Shown: positions 32,389 to 47,300 of the stretch, piece after piece
Numbering within the stretch: position 1 is the first letter of the stretch
How the letters are laid out: the number at the start of each line of letters is the position of its first letter
Assembly: GCA_022496805.1 (NCBI GenBank)
Contig: CM040093.1
Span: 15,168,213 to 15,232,212 of the forward strand
Origin: Pohlia nutans
Lineage: Eukaryota; Streptophyta; Bryopsida; Bryales; Mniaceae
DNA length: 64,000 bases
Direction: 5' to 3'
The notes under the pieces: generated by a model
The model's input: only the letters and a program-made list of their open reading frames with translations
What the model was told of the DNA's origin: nothing
The model's database searches: none
Position numbers and translations under genes: made by a program

Positions 32389-35300
32389 ATGGCGGAAGAA
32401 GTGGACCGAGATGATCCGCTGCTGATCACCACTGTGAAAGCGCGGCTGAACCGCGAGGAGAAGGTCAAGAAAGTGGGGCGCAAGACGGTGAAACGATCAA
32501 CGGTGAACCTCAAAGTTCACGCGGATGAAGAGAAAGCGGAGGAACCACCAACGATGGTGAATCCTCGATGGTAGAAACTACAATGCTGTGTGTCATGTTT
32601 TGTTTCGACAATTCGGCTTAATTTTCTTTGGCTATGTCGGAAAAATACACACAGGATTAATTACAATGCTGACTTACAAGTTGTGAGACTTCTGTGTGTT
32701 TGTGTGCAGGTATCAGCAAGAAGCTTTCAAAGCAGCGCTGAGCAAGAACATCATTCTGTACTTGGAGACCGGAGGTGGGAAAACGCTGGTTGCGGTCCTG
32801 TTGATCAAAGCGCTGGCGAAGAACACGAGGTTGGAGAAGGGCAAGAAGCGCTTGATTGTGTTCCTTGCACCCACAGTTCTCCTTGTCCAACAAGTATGCT
32901 ACCTTTTCTCTCGCATTTAATTTTTGGAACAAATTAGATTCTCTCGCATTTAATTTGGCCTTGAGCTTTTCTGTTACATTTCCTTCTTAGATTCTTCCAA
33001 CTCTGTTATCATTACCTTCATTGTGTCCTTGAGCTTTTATGAGACCCTCCTTCTCAGTTTTTCCAATTGGACGTGTAGATGCTTCGAGTTCTGTCGTTGT
33101 TGTTTTCAGTATGTGTCGGTAGAGTTTGCATTATTAATGCTTAGGGTTCGGTGTAGTGGAGACGAAGCTCTGTGTGGGGCTATTGATTCAGACTGTTGAT
33201 TTAGAATTGCTTTGTGTTCAGACTTCAGTCAGAGCGTGAAAGAAATCAACGTTAATCTATCATTAGATGTGTTGTAAAGAATTTTGTTACTTTTGCTAGT
33301 ATGGTTCGTACAGCATGCTAATTTCAAAACTTGGTGATGATTTTTCTAATCTTTTGAGTGACTGCCAATTTGGGGCCAGCAATCGCGCGTGGTGAGGATT
33401 CATACCGATTTGAAAGTGGGTGAATATTATGGCGCTAAGAATGTGGACAACTGGAGCAGTGCGGAGTGGGAAACGAAAATCTCTGACGACGAGGTTCGCA
33501 CTTCTGTTGCAATTTAATTTTCTGTTTCTGTTGCGTTGGTGAGAGATTTGTTCATGTTGTCTGATTTTAGAGCTTTTGGCAGGTCATGGTGATGACACCA
33601 CAGGTTTTGCTTAACAACTTACAACACGGTTTCATGAAGATGGACATCATTGAGCTTCTCATCTTTGACGAATGCCATCATGCATCTAAAAATCATGCCT
33701 ATGCTCAGATCATGAAGGTAAATTGTAGTTTGAAGCCTGTGATTGCTACTGTTCGTATTCTTTAGTTTTTCCTTGGGACTATACTAGAAGTATAGAACAG
33801 AAAATGAAGAGTCATGGTTGTGGGAAACGCATCAGGGCTTTTGCATTGCAGGTGATCATGAGTAGTAAGGGGTTCACTTTCTAAGCCAGGATGTAGAATT
33901 CTATGCAAATACAGTTTCCTCATACATCGGTGTGATGCCTTTTATGAACGTACTAATTTTCTTGGTGGAATAGGGGTTTTTTCACACTAATGTAGAAAAG
34001 GGGAGATTGCCAAAGATCTTTGGCATGACTGCATCTCCTGTTACAAAGAAAGGTGATTTACGATACCGGTATACATTAATGGTTGATAATCCAAAAATTT
34101 GCGGTAATTTCTCCTGGTTACATTTTCCTGTAAATGCCTTACTCATGGTTTTGTACGTGAAGGGGTTCAAACATGTAGTGAAGCTGCTGGGCAACTCTGT
34201 GGCCTCGAGAAATTGCTTAAATCTGAGGTAAGTCTCCTGTTCCTCATGTCTTGAGGAATAACGAGCTCCTTCTAGCACCATTCTACATGTTTGTTACATT
34301 GACCTCTGAGCGCCCAAAATGTGGGGTCATGGTCTTTTAGCACTTTTGAGTCGCTCATAAATGGTGTTTCTTTTTTTAGATTTTATTGGGTTTTTGGCCT
34401 ACACATGCAACGTTCTTCACTGATAAAAAATTTAGCCCATCCTCAGTAATTTGATCAATCAAATTGGTCATGTTAACCCTAAAAGCCCGAGGGGTATTGG
34501 ACTAAACATAGATGTGTTATAATATTTACATTTCATATGTTTGATGAAGTTTGGTTCAACAGACAGTGTAAGGCATCATCTTTACAAATTATCCATACAG
34601 TCAAACTTCCAAAAAAAAAATTAGATTTTTTTAAAATGAATTTAAAAGCATTAACCTTTGAAAATTTGTATAAATTATAATTTTCACTTTTAGAGTTTAA
34701 AATTTAGCATGATTAGTTAAAAGTTTTTTATCTATGTAAACTTCAAAAAAAGAAAAGAAATGATGACGGGAACATCATTACTTTCTCCAAATTGCAAATT
34801 TTATAACACTAAGACAATGTTAAGACAATGTTGAGGTGATCTACTTAAATTTTTTTTTGTCGTGGGTGGAGTTTAACTCGGATTGACATAATTCAAATTG
34901 CGTTGGAAAGTAGACTTGATGTGGTATTTTTAAATATATTTTGTTTTTTCAAAAACTTTTTTCCCGGTCAGCCCGTTAAAAACGGGCAGCGATAAAAAAG
35001 GTTCCTTGGGAGCTTAGGGGTTAGAACCTGTCCTTTAGGGGTTAAGGTGAAGGAAGCCACTTCAATCCTTTATATGCAAGACAAGCGAGAATTTCTGTTG
35101 TTTATGCTTGACCATGATAGTTTTTTTCAATGATTCAATTCGTGTTGTGAAAACAGGTCTTCACATTGAAAGATAGAGAGGAAGTTGAGTTCGTTGTACC
35201 TACAGCAACTACTGTTGAGGAGCACTATGATGCCCCAAATTTGACGGTTATTGCACCGTTCAAAGAAAGTATAGATGCTCTTTTAAACAAAGTACGTTCT

Positions 35301-38300
35301 TCCTCCTTTTTTGAGTAGCAGTACTTACTTTCAGTGCATTGGGTCTGTTGCACACGTGTGAGCATTTATTCATAGGAATGTTTTACCAAGGTTCACGTGA
35401 ATCACTTGCTTCTGAATCAATGTAGACGTGGACTCAATTTTAGGGAAACTTTACTCTATTGCACACTTGACTTACGTCTGGAATTTCTTCTAGTATGAGA
35501 GGGCCAACATGGATGCTCTCACCAATTTAAAAGTTGGGTTCAAAGATCAAGCCGAGCTGATAGAGAAGCTGAAGGACAAGATCAACAAGTTTCACCGGGA
35601 TCTCCAATTCTGCTTGGAGGAGCTTGGGTTGTGGTGTGCTTACAAGGTCGGTGATGATCCCACCACTTTTATTTCTTTGTGTAGCAATTCTAATCAGATT
35701 GGTATATGGTTTTAAAAATCTAACTTCAAGTCTTTAATATGTGACATGGTGGTCAGAAAGGATATATTGAGGTATTGATTCAATTACGGGGCATTCAATT
35801 GAGTCATCAATCGTACAAATTATGTGATTCTTTACTATACCCTGCAGGCTGCAGAACATTCTTTCAAAGTTGACAGTGGAGTCAATGACTTTGAGGGTTT
35901 TGGAGATGCTGCAAAAGCCTTCAAACGGAACAAGGATCTGTTCCTGAAAGAGTCTTTGCAATTACTGAAATCAGCTGTACCTGAAGGTATGTGTTCAATG
36001 AATTTCTTGACCTTTGTGATATTGAGTTTCACAGTGTGAAGTTGTTAAAAATTTAGATCTTTTTTAACTTCCAACTGTTTGTATTCATAAGTTTTTGCCA
36101 CAATTTTAGTTTTATTTTCGGTTTCAGAAGTTCCTAGTATAGAATTCAGAACGAATGATTAGCCTCAAAATTTCTCTTATGCATCATAGCTATTCTGTTT
36201 GATAATACAATTGCACCTATCAAAGGAAAGTGATGCTAGATTGGGTCTCTTGGGGTATTCAAGAGACCCAATCTTGGGGTATTCAATTATTTATTTATAA
36301 TTCTTGTAGTAATTTTTCACTTCAATGGATTAATGGGACTGGCTCGAATTGTGGTATACCTTGATTTATTATCTCTTGTCGAGACTTTCAACATGTTGTG
36401 TAATTCTCAGGCTGGGCTACTGTTCGCACGGCACAAGAGCTAAAGGACGCTGTAAACAATGGGTACTTGACTCCCAAAGTCTATCAGTTAGTAGCGATTC
36501 TTTTCCAGAAAAGGTAAAATGTGAATCCCTTTATACTGAATTTATAGGTGGATACTGGTGTGCCTGGTTAATCCCTAAGCGCCACGAACGCCCAAAATGG
36601 GTGCACTTTTGAGTGGCTCATGTAGGGACTTTCTTTTGTGCGACTTTTTAAAAGTTTAGATCAATCCATTCAATGTTCTTCACTGATTCTGTTTGATAAA
36701 ATTTAGTCTCGTCTGCTTTGTTTTTTTCCCAATACGATCAATCAAATTAGTTTTGAAATCTCTGTACTTTAGGGGTTAAGACGTTAAGACCTTCTCTTTA
36801 TTCCTTGCAATGGAAGCACTTCGATATGTGTGGTTTATGTGAGTTTGTTTCTTTTCCTTTTCTACCTGGTGTGGTCGGAGTGATGTTTTATATTTTGCAG
36901 TATACATGAATGTGTGCTATGTCAGCTGATCTGGTATCATTGTGTGTTGACAGATCGACGACGAAGGGTGCAAAGTGCATAATCTTTGTGGAGAGGCGAA
37001 TGGCTGCTGTAGTTATTGCAAGCTTAGTGAACCAAGTGCAATGTCTCTCCGAATTTCTCCTTGCAGAGTCGATATGTGGATCCAATGCCGGTGTAGATAC
37101 CACTCGGGGCCAACAACAAAGCACCGTGTCTGCATTCAATCAAGGAGAGGTTGAACGTCTTTGCTTTACTCCTGTAATAATGTGTGAAGGATTCAATGAA
37201 GTCTCATGAGTGTCCAAATTGCTCCTTAGGCCCAAAGTGGGTCTCATGTTTTTTCAGTAGGTCATATGGGAACTTTCTTTAGTCGAATTTTATTTATATT
37301 TTGACCAACACATGCAATGTTCTTCACTGATTCTGGTGATATAAAATTTGTCTCCATCTCAATTGTATTTTTCTCAATATGACCAAAGAACGATTGCTTG
37401 GTTAAGTTTTGTGTCTATTTTTCTATGTTTATGTGGGCCTGAACTTACTTTTGGACTTCCCCAGGTCAACTTGTTGGTAGCCACTGACGTCGCAGAAGAA
37501 GGCATTGACGTTCAAACTTGTAGTGAAGTGATACGATTTAGCCTTCCCAAAACGCTTCGTAGTAACATTCAATCTCGTGGACGAGCCCGTCAGCAAGGAT
37601 CTACATACATTGTGTTTTTGGAAAGGTGAGTAATAGCACAGAAATATAAAATTTTCTTAATTTTTGCATTATGACCTTGGCCCTTTGAATTGTGCAGCAG
37701 CCTTTGTGTCACTTATATGATGAATGTGATTTCGATGCAGGGGTAATGAGCAACAAAAGGAGCAATTTTCCAGAATTTTGCGGAGCGAACCGGTCATGAG
37801 AGAGGAAGTCATTTCCCGAAAGCACATGCATTCTACCAGCAACTTGGTTGTGCGTGCACCAATTGAGGCTTACCGTGTTCCTTCCACTGGCGCCTCTGTG
37901 ACTCCTGAAACAAGTGTTAATCTCATACATCAATTTTGCCATAAGTTGCCGTCTGACAAGTAAGAGGCTGATTCTTTCTCTACCATTTTTCATTCTTTGT
38001 TTCGTCTTCTTTTGGTGTATGTGCTTTAGTTAGTAATAGAGATTGAGGCACATGAAAGTCTTCTTTTACTGCATGGTGGTCTCATTTGGCTCCGCATATT
38101 TATCAGGTTTTACCAGCCAAAGCCAGAGTTTGTATTCCAGGAGGTAGGATCACTGCATAAATGCTGCGTCAAGCTACCTCCTGCTTCTCCAATACATGAA
38201 GTAGAAGGGGAGCCACAAAGCACCCTTCACCTTGCAAAGCAACTGTCTGCATTGGAAGCGTGCAAAAAGTTACACCAAATGGGGGCACTCAATGACCATC

Positions 38301-41300
38301 TGGTAGCTTCGTTGGACTTCGAATTGGATGATGAGGAGGAGAAGTTTATGAAGCAGAAGAATACATCTGGTGTTGGTAAGGAACATTTAACATGACACTA
38401 CTCTACTAGCTCACTTTTCTGTTTGTTGATATCAAATACTGATTTTTTGCATTTGTTGTGCAGGCACTACTGTGCAAAAGGAACTCTATCCTTCTGAAGA
38501 AGCGGAGGCCTTGACTGGTCATTGGCACACCAGAAGCAGTAGTGTACTTTTGTATGCCTATTGTATGTCATTTGACCTTCAACCTGTTGAAGAAGAGGCA
38601 CATGCAAATTTTGTGTTGCTTACTGGAACTGCTCTTGAAGACGACGTGGCAAAGCTAGAGACTGATTTATGTTTAACTCGGGGTAGAAAAGTCACAGTCA
38701 AGCTTTCTCCACTTGGAACTACCACTTTTTCAGCTGATCAGGTATGTGTCACACAGCTACACGAGTCATAAGAATTGCGCCTTATGTTTGTTTTAGCAGT
38801 TTCGAGTAAGTCATATGGGGACTTTCTTTTGTTCAATTTTTTAATATAAATTTGACCAACACATGCAATTGTCTTCATTGATTCATAATTTGGTCCCATC
38901 TGAATTTTATTTTTCAAAATATATGCAATCAAATTGGTCATTTGAAGAGCATGAAGCCTTGGTCTTTTAGGGGTTAAAATTACTGTATTCATTCAGTCTC
39001 TTTCTTTCTTATCTTAACACGGTGTTATATTATGCACAGTTGAGCGATGCGAAGACGTTTCAAAGTGTATTATTCAACGGGATGTTCAGCAAGATGTCGA
39101 AATCGGCCAAAAATTCCAGGAAACGTAAAAGAGGGTCTGAGGTTTCATCTCTCTTTATAGACAGGACGGATTTATGGAAACCAAACAACGCTTACCTGAT
39201 CCTTCCTGCTGAATCCAACAACTTTGGCACTGCTGTTCCCATTGATTGGAAGAGCATCCAGAGTACATCTAGTGCTGTGAAGAACTTGGAGGAGGACTCG
39301 GAGGTTTGTCCACCACGTAAGAAATGTTCCTTTCTCAAAAAAGTCACTCAATTCTTCAACCGACAAGAACAACCACAAGAGACTTCTTTGACGTTGGCAG
39401 GAAACCGCCAAGCCCTCACTTCAGAGCTTGCAGATGTGGCAGTGCTGACTCTTCACACTACGATGATATACTCTGTTCTTTCTGTACTCCCCGACACCAC
39501 AGCTCAAAGCCAGTTTCCGTTTCCTGGTGAAGAAAATCTAAAGACTTATGCCGATTTTTTCAAGGCGAAGTAAGAAATTGTGTTTTTCATCTTGTCTCTT
39601 TGATTTTTCTTCCATCGTCAGTATTGAGCTCAACAGTTTTAACTTGAGAATTGTTTCAACTGTACAGACATGGGCTCACACTGCAGTATCCAGATCAGCC
39701 CTTGCTTCAACTCAAGCAGAACCACCGTGCACACAACTTGCTTCCCACTGGCAAAAGTGAATGTAAAGTATTCCGCATTGCCTTCGAATAGAGTAATGTT
39801 ATTAAATATTTTAGGAAAGAGAATTGACTTCATCCTTCCCATTGAGGGCAGTGAATTATGCACTTCAGTCATGGGCTTCATTGAATTCTCAAAAGGCCAC
39901 AGCATGGTCGTTGTATCACACTTGTATACTGTTCCAATCTGGGATGTTTATTTCTTGGATATAAAATCTTTTGTGGTTAATCGTTCTTGTGGTGTTCAAA
40001 TGACACAGGTGAAATAAAAAGAAAGAAATTTCAGAAGGAGGATGTGACTTCAGGGAAAAGAAGTGGTGCTGAACATGATGTTCAAGGCAAAAATAGTGCT
40101 CCAAAGGAAGTGAAGAATCCTGCTGAAAACGTTAAGGCTTCAACAAAATCTACATCAGTGGAAATGCCACCCGAGTTATGCTTGGTGTTGGGATTCTCGG
40201 CAGCTGTAATTCGCTCTGCATATTGGGTGCCTTCCGTCATGTATCGCATCAAGGCAGCTGTGATTGCAAGCCAACTGCGACGGTCCATCCATGCTCCTAG
40301 AATACCCGTCATGGAGGTTGTGCTTCTTCTCTTGTTTTCATTGGATAACTGTTTACATGTTTGTAGATATAGTGAGTGTAAACATATTTGTATCTTGCTG
40401 TTCTCATTGAAGTCTTCGTATCGATCTGTTCTTTAAACGGAATGGAAATCCATAGAATAGCTGTTTATCCTGATACATAGGTTTTTTGAGTAGGAGTGAA
40501 TTTTATTCTATATAATGAAATGTTCCATTCTACGCACACTATATGGTGATTTTCGTGTTGACAATCTCTTCTGGTAGGTTGGTTGATTGTTGTGAGATGT
40601 ATTAGTCTAGCTTCTACATCAAGATGTACACAATGTGAACATAGATTTGGGAGGTGCAGATTCTCAAGGCCCTTACAACAAATCGTTGCAATGAAAATTT
40701 CAACATGGAAGCCCTGGAGTTGTTTGGGGACTCCTTCTTGAAGTATGCCGTGAGCCGCAAACTGTTTCTGGAGTTGAAGACGGCTAACGAAGGGGTTCTC
40801 TCCACAAAGCGTATGCACAGAATCTGCAACCGAGCCTTACATCAATTGGCTGTCAAGAAAGGACTACCTGTACGTTCCCTTTCGCTTGGGTTTTTCTTTC
40901 AGTCATCCAGCCTGATTTCATATTTTTTGATTTTGTCCATGTCTTGGTTCTAGCCGTAACCAAGAATGAAACACCTGTCTGCTCTCTCTCTCTCTGTCTC
41001 TCTCTGCGATGTGTTTCACTATGGATTCACTACATCTGTTCATTTTACTGTTGTGATGTGGTCAATTACAGGATTAACCCCTTAAGGACCAAGGATTCAT
41101 GGTTTTAAAAATGAAAAATTCAATCGATCATATAGTTTAGATGGGACCAAATTTTATATCACCGGACGAAGTGAGGAGTATTGTATGTGTTGGTCAAAAA
41201 AAAAATTCATTTGAAGTAAAGAAAGTCCACATAGGACCTACTCAAAAGTGTTAAAGAAGTGGGTGTTGTTGGTGTTGCAGGGGTACATTAGGGACTGTTT

Positions 41301-44300
41301 ATATGACCCCAGCCGTTGGGCTGCGCCTGGGATGTTGGTCTCTCGAGAGGTTGCTTGTCATTGCAAGGACGAACAGATGTTCAAAGCATTCAAATCCACC
41401 ACATCGACGGTTATAGGTGTCTTTGGAAACGAGGCTGTTACAGACACAATTCGGACGGAAACAATTAAACCGCGGATTGGACTGCCGTGTGATAAAGGTC
41501 ACCGTTATCTCTGCTCCAAGACAGTGGCAGATGTGATGGAATCTCTGATTGGCGCGTACCTCGAACTTGGAAGAACCTGTGAAGCTGCCTTGCAGTTCAT
41601 GATTTGGGCTGGCATAGACGTGTATTATGACCCTTGTCTGATGGAAGCTGCCAGTAAGGAGTCGCCGGTAGACTTGAGCTGTGATTATGGTCTGGATGTG
41701 GCAGCCTTGGAGAAGAGGGTTGGGTACACTTTCAAAAATAAGTATCTGCCATTAGAGGCAATGACACATCCTTCCAACATGGGTGGCGATCGAGTCCGCT
41801 GCTACCAGGTACACACAATGACCACACTATTTCGTGTATGATACGCTATTTCGTAGGTTCAATGCTTATTCAAACACCATGTATGAGTGATGGTTAAGGT
41901 TGGAACACTATTTACCGCGCTTTGGATCTTGTGTTGGAATGAGTGATTAGTCACTCCAAAGGTTCTATTTCCTTTCTTTTAATGGTCGCAAGGTACTCTA
42001 TTTAACCCCTAAAGGACCAAGGATTCACAGTTTTAAAATGATAAATGCAAGTGATCATATTGTGAAAAATATAATTCAGATGGGACCAAATTTTATATCA
42101 CCAGAACTAGTGAAGATCATTGCATGTGTTGGTCAAAAAGCAAATAATTTTTGAACAAGAGGAAGTCCAAATAGGACCTACTCAAAACTGCTAAAAAGAA
42201 CATGGAGCCCACTTTGGGCTTCTTGGTCCTTTAGGGGTTAATAATAGAAGTTCATTTACTGTATTTTGATGATGTCACATTAAATCATGGACGAAACGAA
42301 ATAGAATGAACAGTGTAGCTTTCGACACATGAGAGAACAGTCAGGTCTTGATAAGAGCTTTGTCATGAGAGGTCGATTTTGTTGTGTGATTTTTGGGAAA
42401 GTTCATTTTCAGTATTGAATGATTTAAACTGGGGAATGTGCTCACAGAGACTGGAGTTCCTTGGGGATGCCGTGCTGGACTTCCTCTTGACACGGCACCT
42501 GTTCACCTCGCATCCGACATCGACCCCGGGGCTCTTGACAAGCTTGCGATCAGCATCAGTCAATAACGAGCGTTTTGCACGCGTGGCTGTGAAGAAAAAA
42601 TTCCATTGTTATCTTCGACATGGCTCGGGTCTGCTTCTGCATCAGATCGAGGAATTTGCCAAGTCCATCGAAACAGCTGGTGATGACCAGCAACATAATT
42701 CGTATGGCTTGCATGGACTTGAAGCTCCCAAGGTATGTGTCATGAAGACCGTCCCTTTTTGTCTTGCACCTTGGCATTTACTTCATCTCTTGTGGTCTTA
42801 AGAGATGAGTATCTGCCAATGCTTCAGCTTTTAATTCGTGGTTACGTTTTAGACTCTTGTACTTCTCGGTAGAGGATAATAATTGCGTCACTTCATTTTA
42901 TCCGATATTTAGGAGTGTGCTTTTATCGGAAGTTTAGTAATTCAGTACAGAGAAGTACACGAGCCAAACTCTCTTGAGCCCCAATTTTTATCACTATGCA
43001 ATTGACCATTCAAAATGGGAGGTTGTAGACCACAATTGAAGGGACAGTAGACAACCCCATTTTCATTCTCATATGAGTGGCCATAGACTTGTAGCCAAGT
43101 CATGCTTAATGAAGGCCAACCGAGTGTATGAATAGATGAGTTGCTGTCAGTAACAGGGGTCAGTATAGGAGTCGGGATCAGGTCCTGAAGGCTTTTAGTA
43201 TCCTCTACCTTATGTCATGTCTGAAATTCATTTAGAGTATTGATCATGAAATTCCCCTACCCTATCCACCATTTTTAAGGAATCGGCTTACCTATGTATA
43301 TTGAAGCTCTCAAAGTACCGATATTGCTTTGCAGGTTCTTGGTGACTTGGTAGAGAGCATTGCAGGAGCTATTGCAGTCGACACTTGCTTCGATCTTGAC
43401 AAGGTGTGGGCAGTCATGAAGCCTCTGCTGGAGCCAATTGTCACTCCAGCCACTCTCGACATGCATCCCGTGACCGAGCTTGAGGAGCTTTGCTTGGGTG
43501 TAGGATATAATTTCGAGTGCTATGATGAGCATTCAAAGGATAATCGTGTCTCTACAATTCGATATGAGGTATGGCATATCTTTTTAACCCCTAATTGAGC
43601 CTCATGATTATTTACCAGTTTTGCGTAGGTCGTATGTGGACTCTCTTTTTATTTCAATTTAATTTATTTTTTGACTATTACATGCAATGTTCTTCACTAA
43701 TTCTGGTGATATAAAATATGGCCTCATTTTTCACAATACAATGAATGGATTAGTCAAGTTCAAATCATGAATCTTTGGTCCTAAGGGGTTAAACTAATGG
43801 TTTTCCTCTCTCGTACTTTCTGCTGTGTGGTTTATGTTTCTGGGCTTTGGCCATTTAACCTCTTTCACGTCCAAGCAACCAATAAATTATTGTAAAGGAA
43901 TAGTGGCCTGACTTTTTGCAGCCACAGAACAGCTTGAGCGTTAAAGGGTTAGGCTGTTGAGCTTATTTCTAGATTTCTCTTGTATCCTCTTTGGACAGTG
44001 AGTGTCTTGGGATATAAATTGACTAGCGTTATAAATTTATTATGCTGCAGGTTCAGATCACGGATGAATTATGCATCGATGGAACGTCGAGCCAGCCTAA
44101 AAAGAAAGTAGCCAAAAAAGATGCTGCTGCGAAGGTCTTAGCAAAGCTGAAGGTAAACTACATATCTTTGACTAACAAGCTTCTATATCACATCCTTCGA
44201 TGTAGATAAAGCCACAGTTAAGTTTGTACCTTATTTCATAACTTGTGAGACTTATTAATTTTATTGCTCTTTGGAAGGTAACTTGGTGTTCAGAAACGAG

Positions 44301-47300
44301 CTAATTAAGTACGGTGGTTTTTCTGTTGCAGACACACGGATTCAAAGAGAAGTTTGGAAAGCCCATCCTCAAGTCTAAACAGAAACTTGAGGCCAGTGAA
44401 GCATTGGCTAAGCCACCGATGGCAGAGGAATTGCAAGAGAAAAAGTCTGAACATACTATCAGAGACAATGAGTCTGGTGATGTCAATCAGGTCTGATGAA
44501 GTTATTCACTTTTGAGACGATCACAGCCATCATAACTCCAGTTTTTTCAATTCTAAGATTCACTCTGTATACAAGTGTTTTGGGTATTTTTTATAGGAAG
44601 TCCATACTTGCATGTTGAAACTGAACAAAACCGGTATCTTTCTGGTTTTCCAGCTCTCAAAGATAAGAGTTCCTTGAAACATACATTCTCCAGAGTGAAT
44701 AGGATAACTTTGTTCTGATGCTGAATGCAAGCTTGACACATTTTCTGTTACAGATTCAAAAATGCGGGGAGGATCTGGTCACCAACTCGGAACAGAAACG
44801 TGAGCCGAGTGCAGCATTGGCAAACCCACCAAATGCAGGCATTGTACAAAAAGATACGCAAGTTAGCATTGCAAAAATAGCAGAGGTTGGGCTGTCCAGA
44901 GGAACTGAGGAACTTTTTTGCACCACCAAGATCAAGTCCTCTTTACTCTTGGAATCTTGTACAAAAAGTGGGGACGATTTTAAACTGCATGTCTCTGAGA
45001 ATGGAGATGTGCAAGACCGCGCCAAGGGAGGTGCCAAAGTTACACAGCAACGTGAAGGTACTTGTAACGCTGTTGAGGTACCCGTCACTCCACCAAGAAA
45101 TGTGCAAGGCAGAGTTATAGAAGATGTTCATAAGACGAAGGATTTGGAGGTACCCGTCACTCCACCCAGAAATGTGCAAGGCAAAGTTCTGGAAGATGTT
45201 CATAAGACGAAGGATTTGCCATCACCTGTGACTGTGATTGGGGGCAAAGACTTTAGCAGATCAAAGAGGAAGTTCAATGGTGGAGATAACTGCTCGACCA
45301 AATTGTCAAGGTTTTCCTGGTCTCAAGATGTGGTCGTGCAAACTACTTCATTGCCCTCTACAGGTGAGGCAAAATTATAGCTCCCTTCAATCCGTGAACA
45401 AAATTTCACTTCTCAACTTCTGGTAATAGTTTACTTATGACTGTCATTTGTGAATGCTTCTATCTTGGGCATGCAAGAGAGCATGCAGGAAATCCAAGAA
45501 GTTTGGTTATGGTGTAACATTTGTACATCTGAACTAAAAATAGGAACCTCATCTTACTATTAAGGAATGTAGTTTTTTTGTTTTGTTTTGTTTTGTTTGT
45601 TTGGTATGTTACGTTGAGATCTCCTGGACCATGCGCTCACCGATTGTGCGCTCATCGGCCGACGAGAAGGGGTGCATCAAAGTCGTTTTGTCGCTTTTAG
45701 ACCTATGGTGTGAAAATTATGGATTTCTTAGTCAGTTTTGTTATCAATTCTAAAAATGTAATAAGAAGTGAAAAATCAACCCTGTAAACCACATTAGATC
45801 ACGGGGAACACTTGGACCAACGGTACAAGACCACACTAGTCTGTACATTAAGGAAGGTAGTTTGTTTTGATTTGTTTTGTTTGTATGCTACGTTGCACAG
45901 TGCACCCGCCGGTCACTTTCTTGGTATCTTCTGAAAGCTCTCGACGAGAAGTTGTGCACTGAAGTTGTTTCGTAGCTTTTGGACCTATGGTGTGAAAGTT
46001 ATGGGTTTTTAATCAAATTTCGTCACCTTAAATTGAATAATGTATTCTGAAAATAAAATAAATAGTAAAAACATGGCTAAATCACAGGGAACATTGGGGT
46101 AACGATACTAGTAGTTAATAATAGTACCTTCCAAAACATGTTTTTACTGTTTAAAAGTGCAGCGCATAATTTTTATTTTCTACAGGTATAGGTGTATTTC
46201 GCTACCTTCCTAAATTATTCATTTCAACTCGTAAAAGCAGCCACTTTTGGCCATTTAGGCACTTGTGGGTAAGGTCGCGGACCTCAATTTCTGCAGCATT
46301 GGTCTGACAAGTGTGGTAATTCTATTGTGAGCAGAATTGCATTCCAAGATGTCGACTGACAAGGCAATCGACCTGTTGAATTTTTGTCCATGGACAGGAG
46401 CGTTACCAGCAGGTATTGTTTCCTATTTCACTGTCGGCCTTACGTGAAGAATTTTAACCAATACGTAGGAGTGTGCTTTCGTTAGGATAACAATAATAAT
46501 AACGTTGGTCACGAGGACCATCGTGAATGGAGAGTCTGTTGGGGGTAGTTCACCTATCTATGCCTCAAGGGCATGGGTAGGTTTTTATTAGGATATCACT
46601 ATATAGAGCTCACTTGAGAGATCACTTGAGCCAAATCTATTAGAGATCAAATCTCGATCACTATGTATGAATCTCCTCTGTAATTTCAAAGTGTGAGGTT
46701 GTAGACCACTATTGAAAGGACGGTAAATGACTCCATTTCCATTCAAAGATTGTGGCCATAGATATTTAGCTAAGTCGTGCTTACACCACTTGCTAATTGA
46801 AGGCATAACGAGTGTATGAATATCATAAGTTGGTAGCACCTTGGGCAAAAATTAATTGCTAACACTCATGCCCAAATCTGGAAATGTCCAAACCATGGGA
46901 ATTTATAGAAAGTTCTTACTTCATAAACCGCCTCCAAACCACACAACTTGGAGTAACCGTAAACAAATTAGACATATTAGACAAATAAGAAAAATTAGGG
47001 ATTGAAAGAGAACGGCCATTAGTTGCCACTAATGAATAAAAGATTTCAGGTTATCCTTCATATTTAACATTTACACTATGACGTGCCCAATATTTTTTAA
47101 TTAAATTTGAAAATGTTCAAATGTAGGAAACCCTTATAGTTTTTGCCCAACACTTTTCCTCAACTTAAATTAATTATTGGACATTGAGGTGCCCAAGGTG
47201 CTACCAACCTACGGTACATGAGTTGTTGCTCTTGCTAATAATTTTTAGTATCCTCTACGTTATTTTATTGCTCAAGTTATCATAAGAAGGAAATTAATGT

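Noticed and set aside
34007..34231. Reading through DCL intron 5 as coding
   Set aside because: The open frame is accidental. Splicing from CG|gtatac at 34,068 to the acceptor before 34,179 restores the expected spacing between the TASP motif and the LEKLL segment of Dicer helicases.
39670..40017. A separate gene in the 39.7-40.0 kb open frame
   Set aside because: It mixes part of exon 17 in the wrong frame with intron 17. The spliced DCL frame continues the PAZ region instead.
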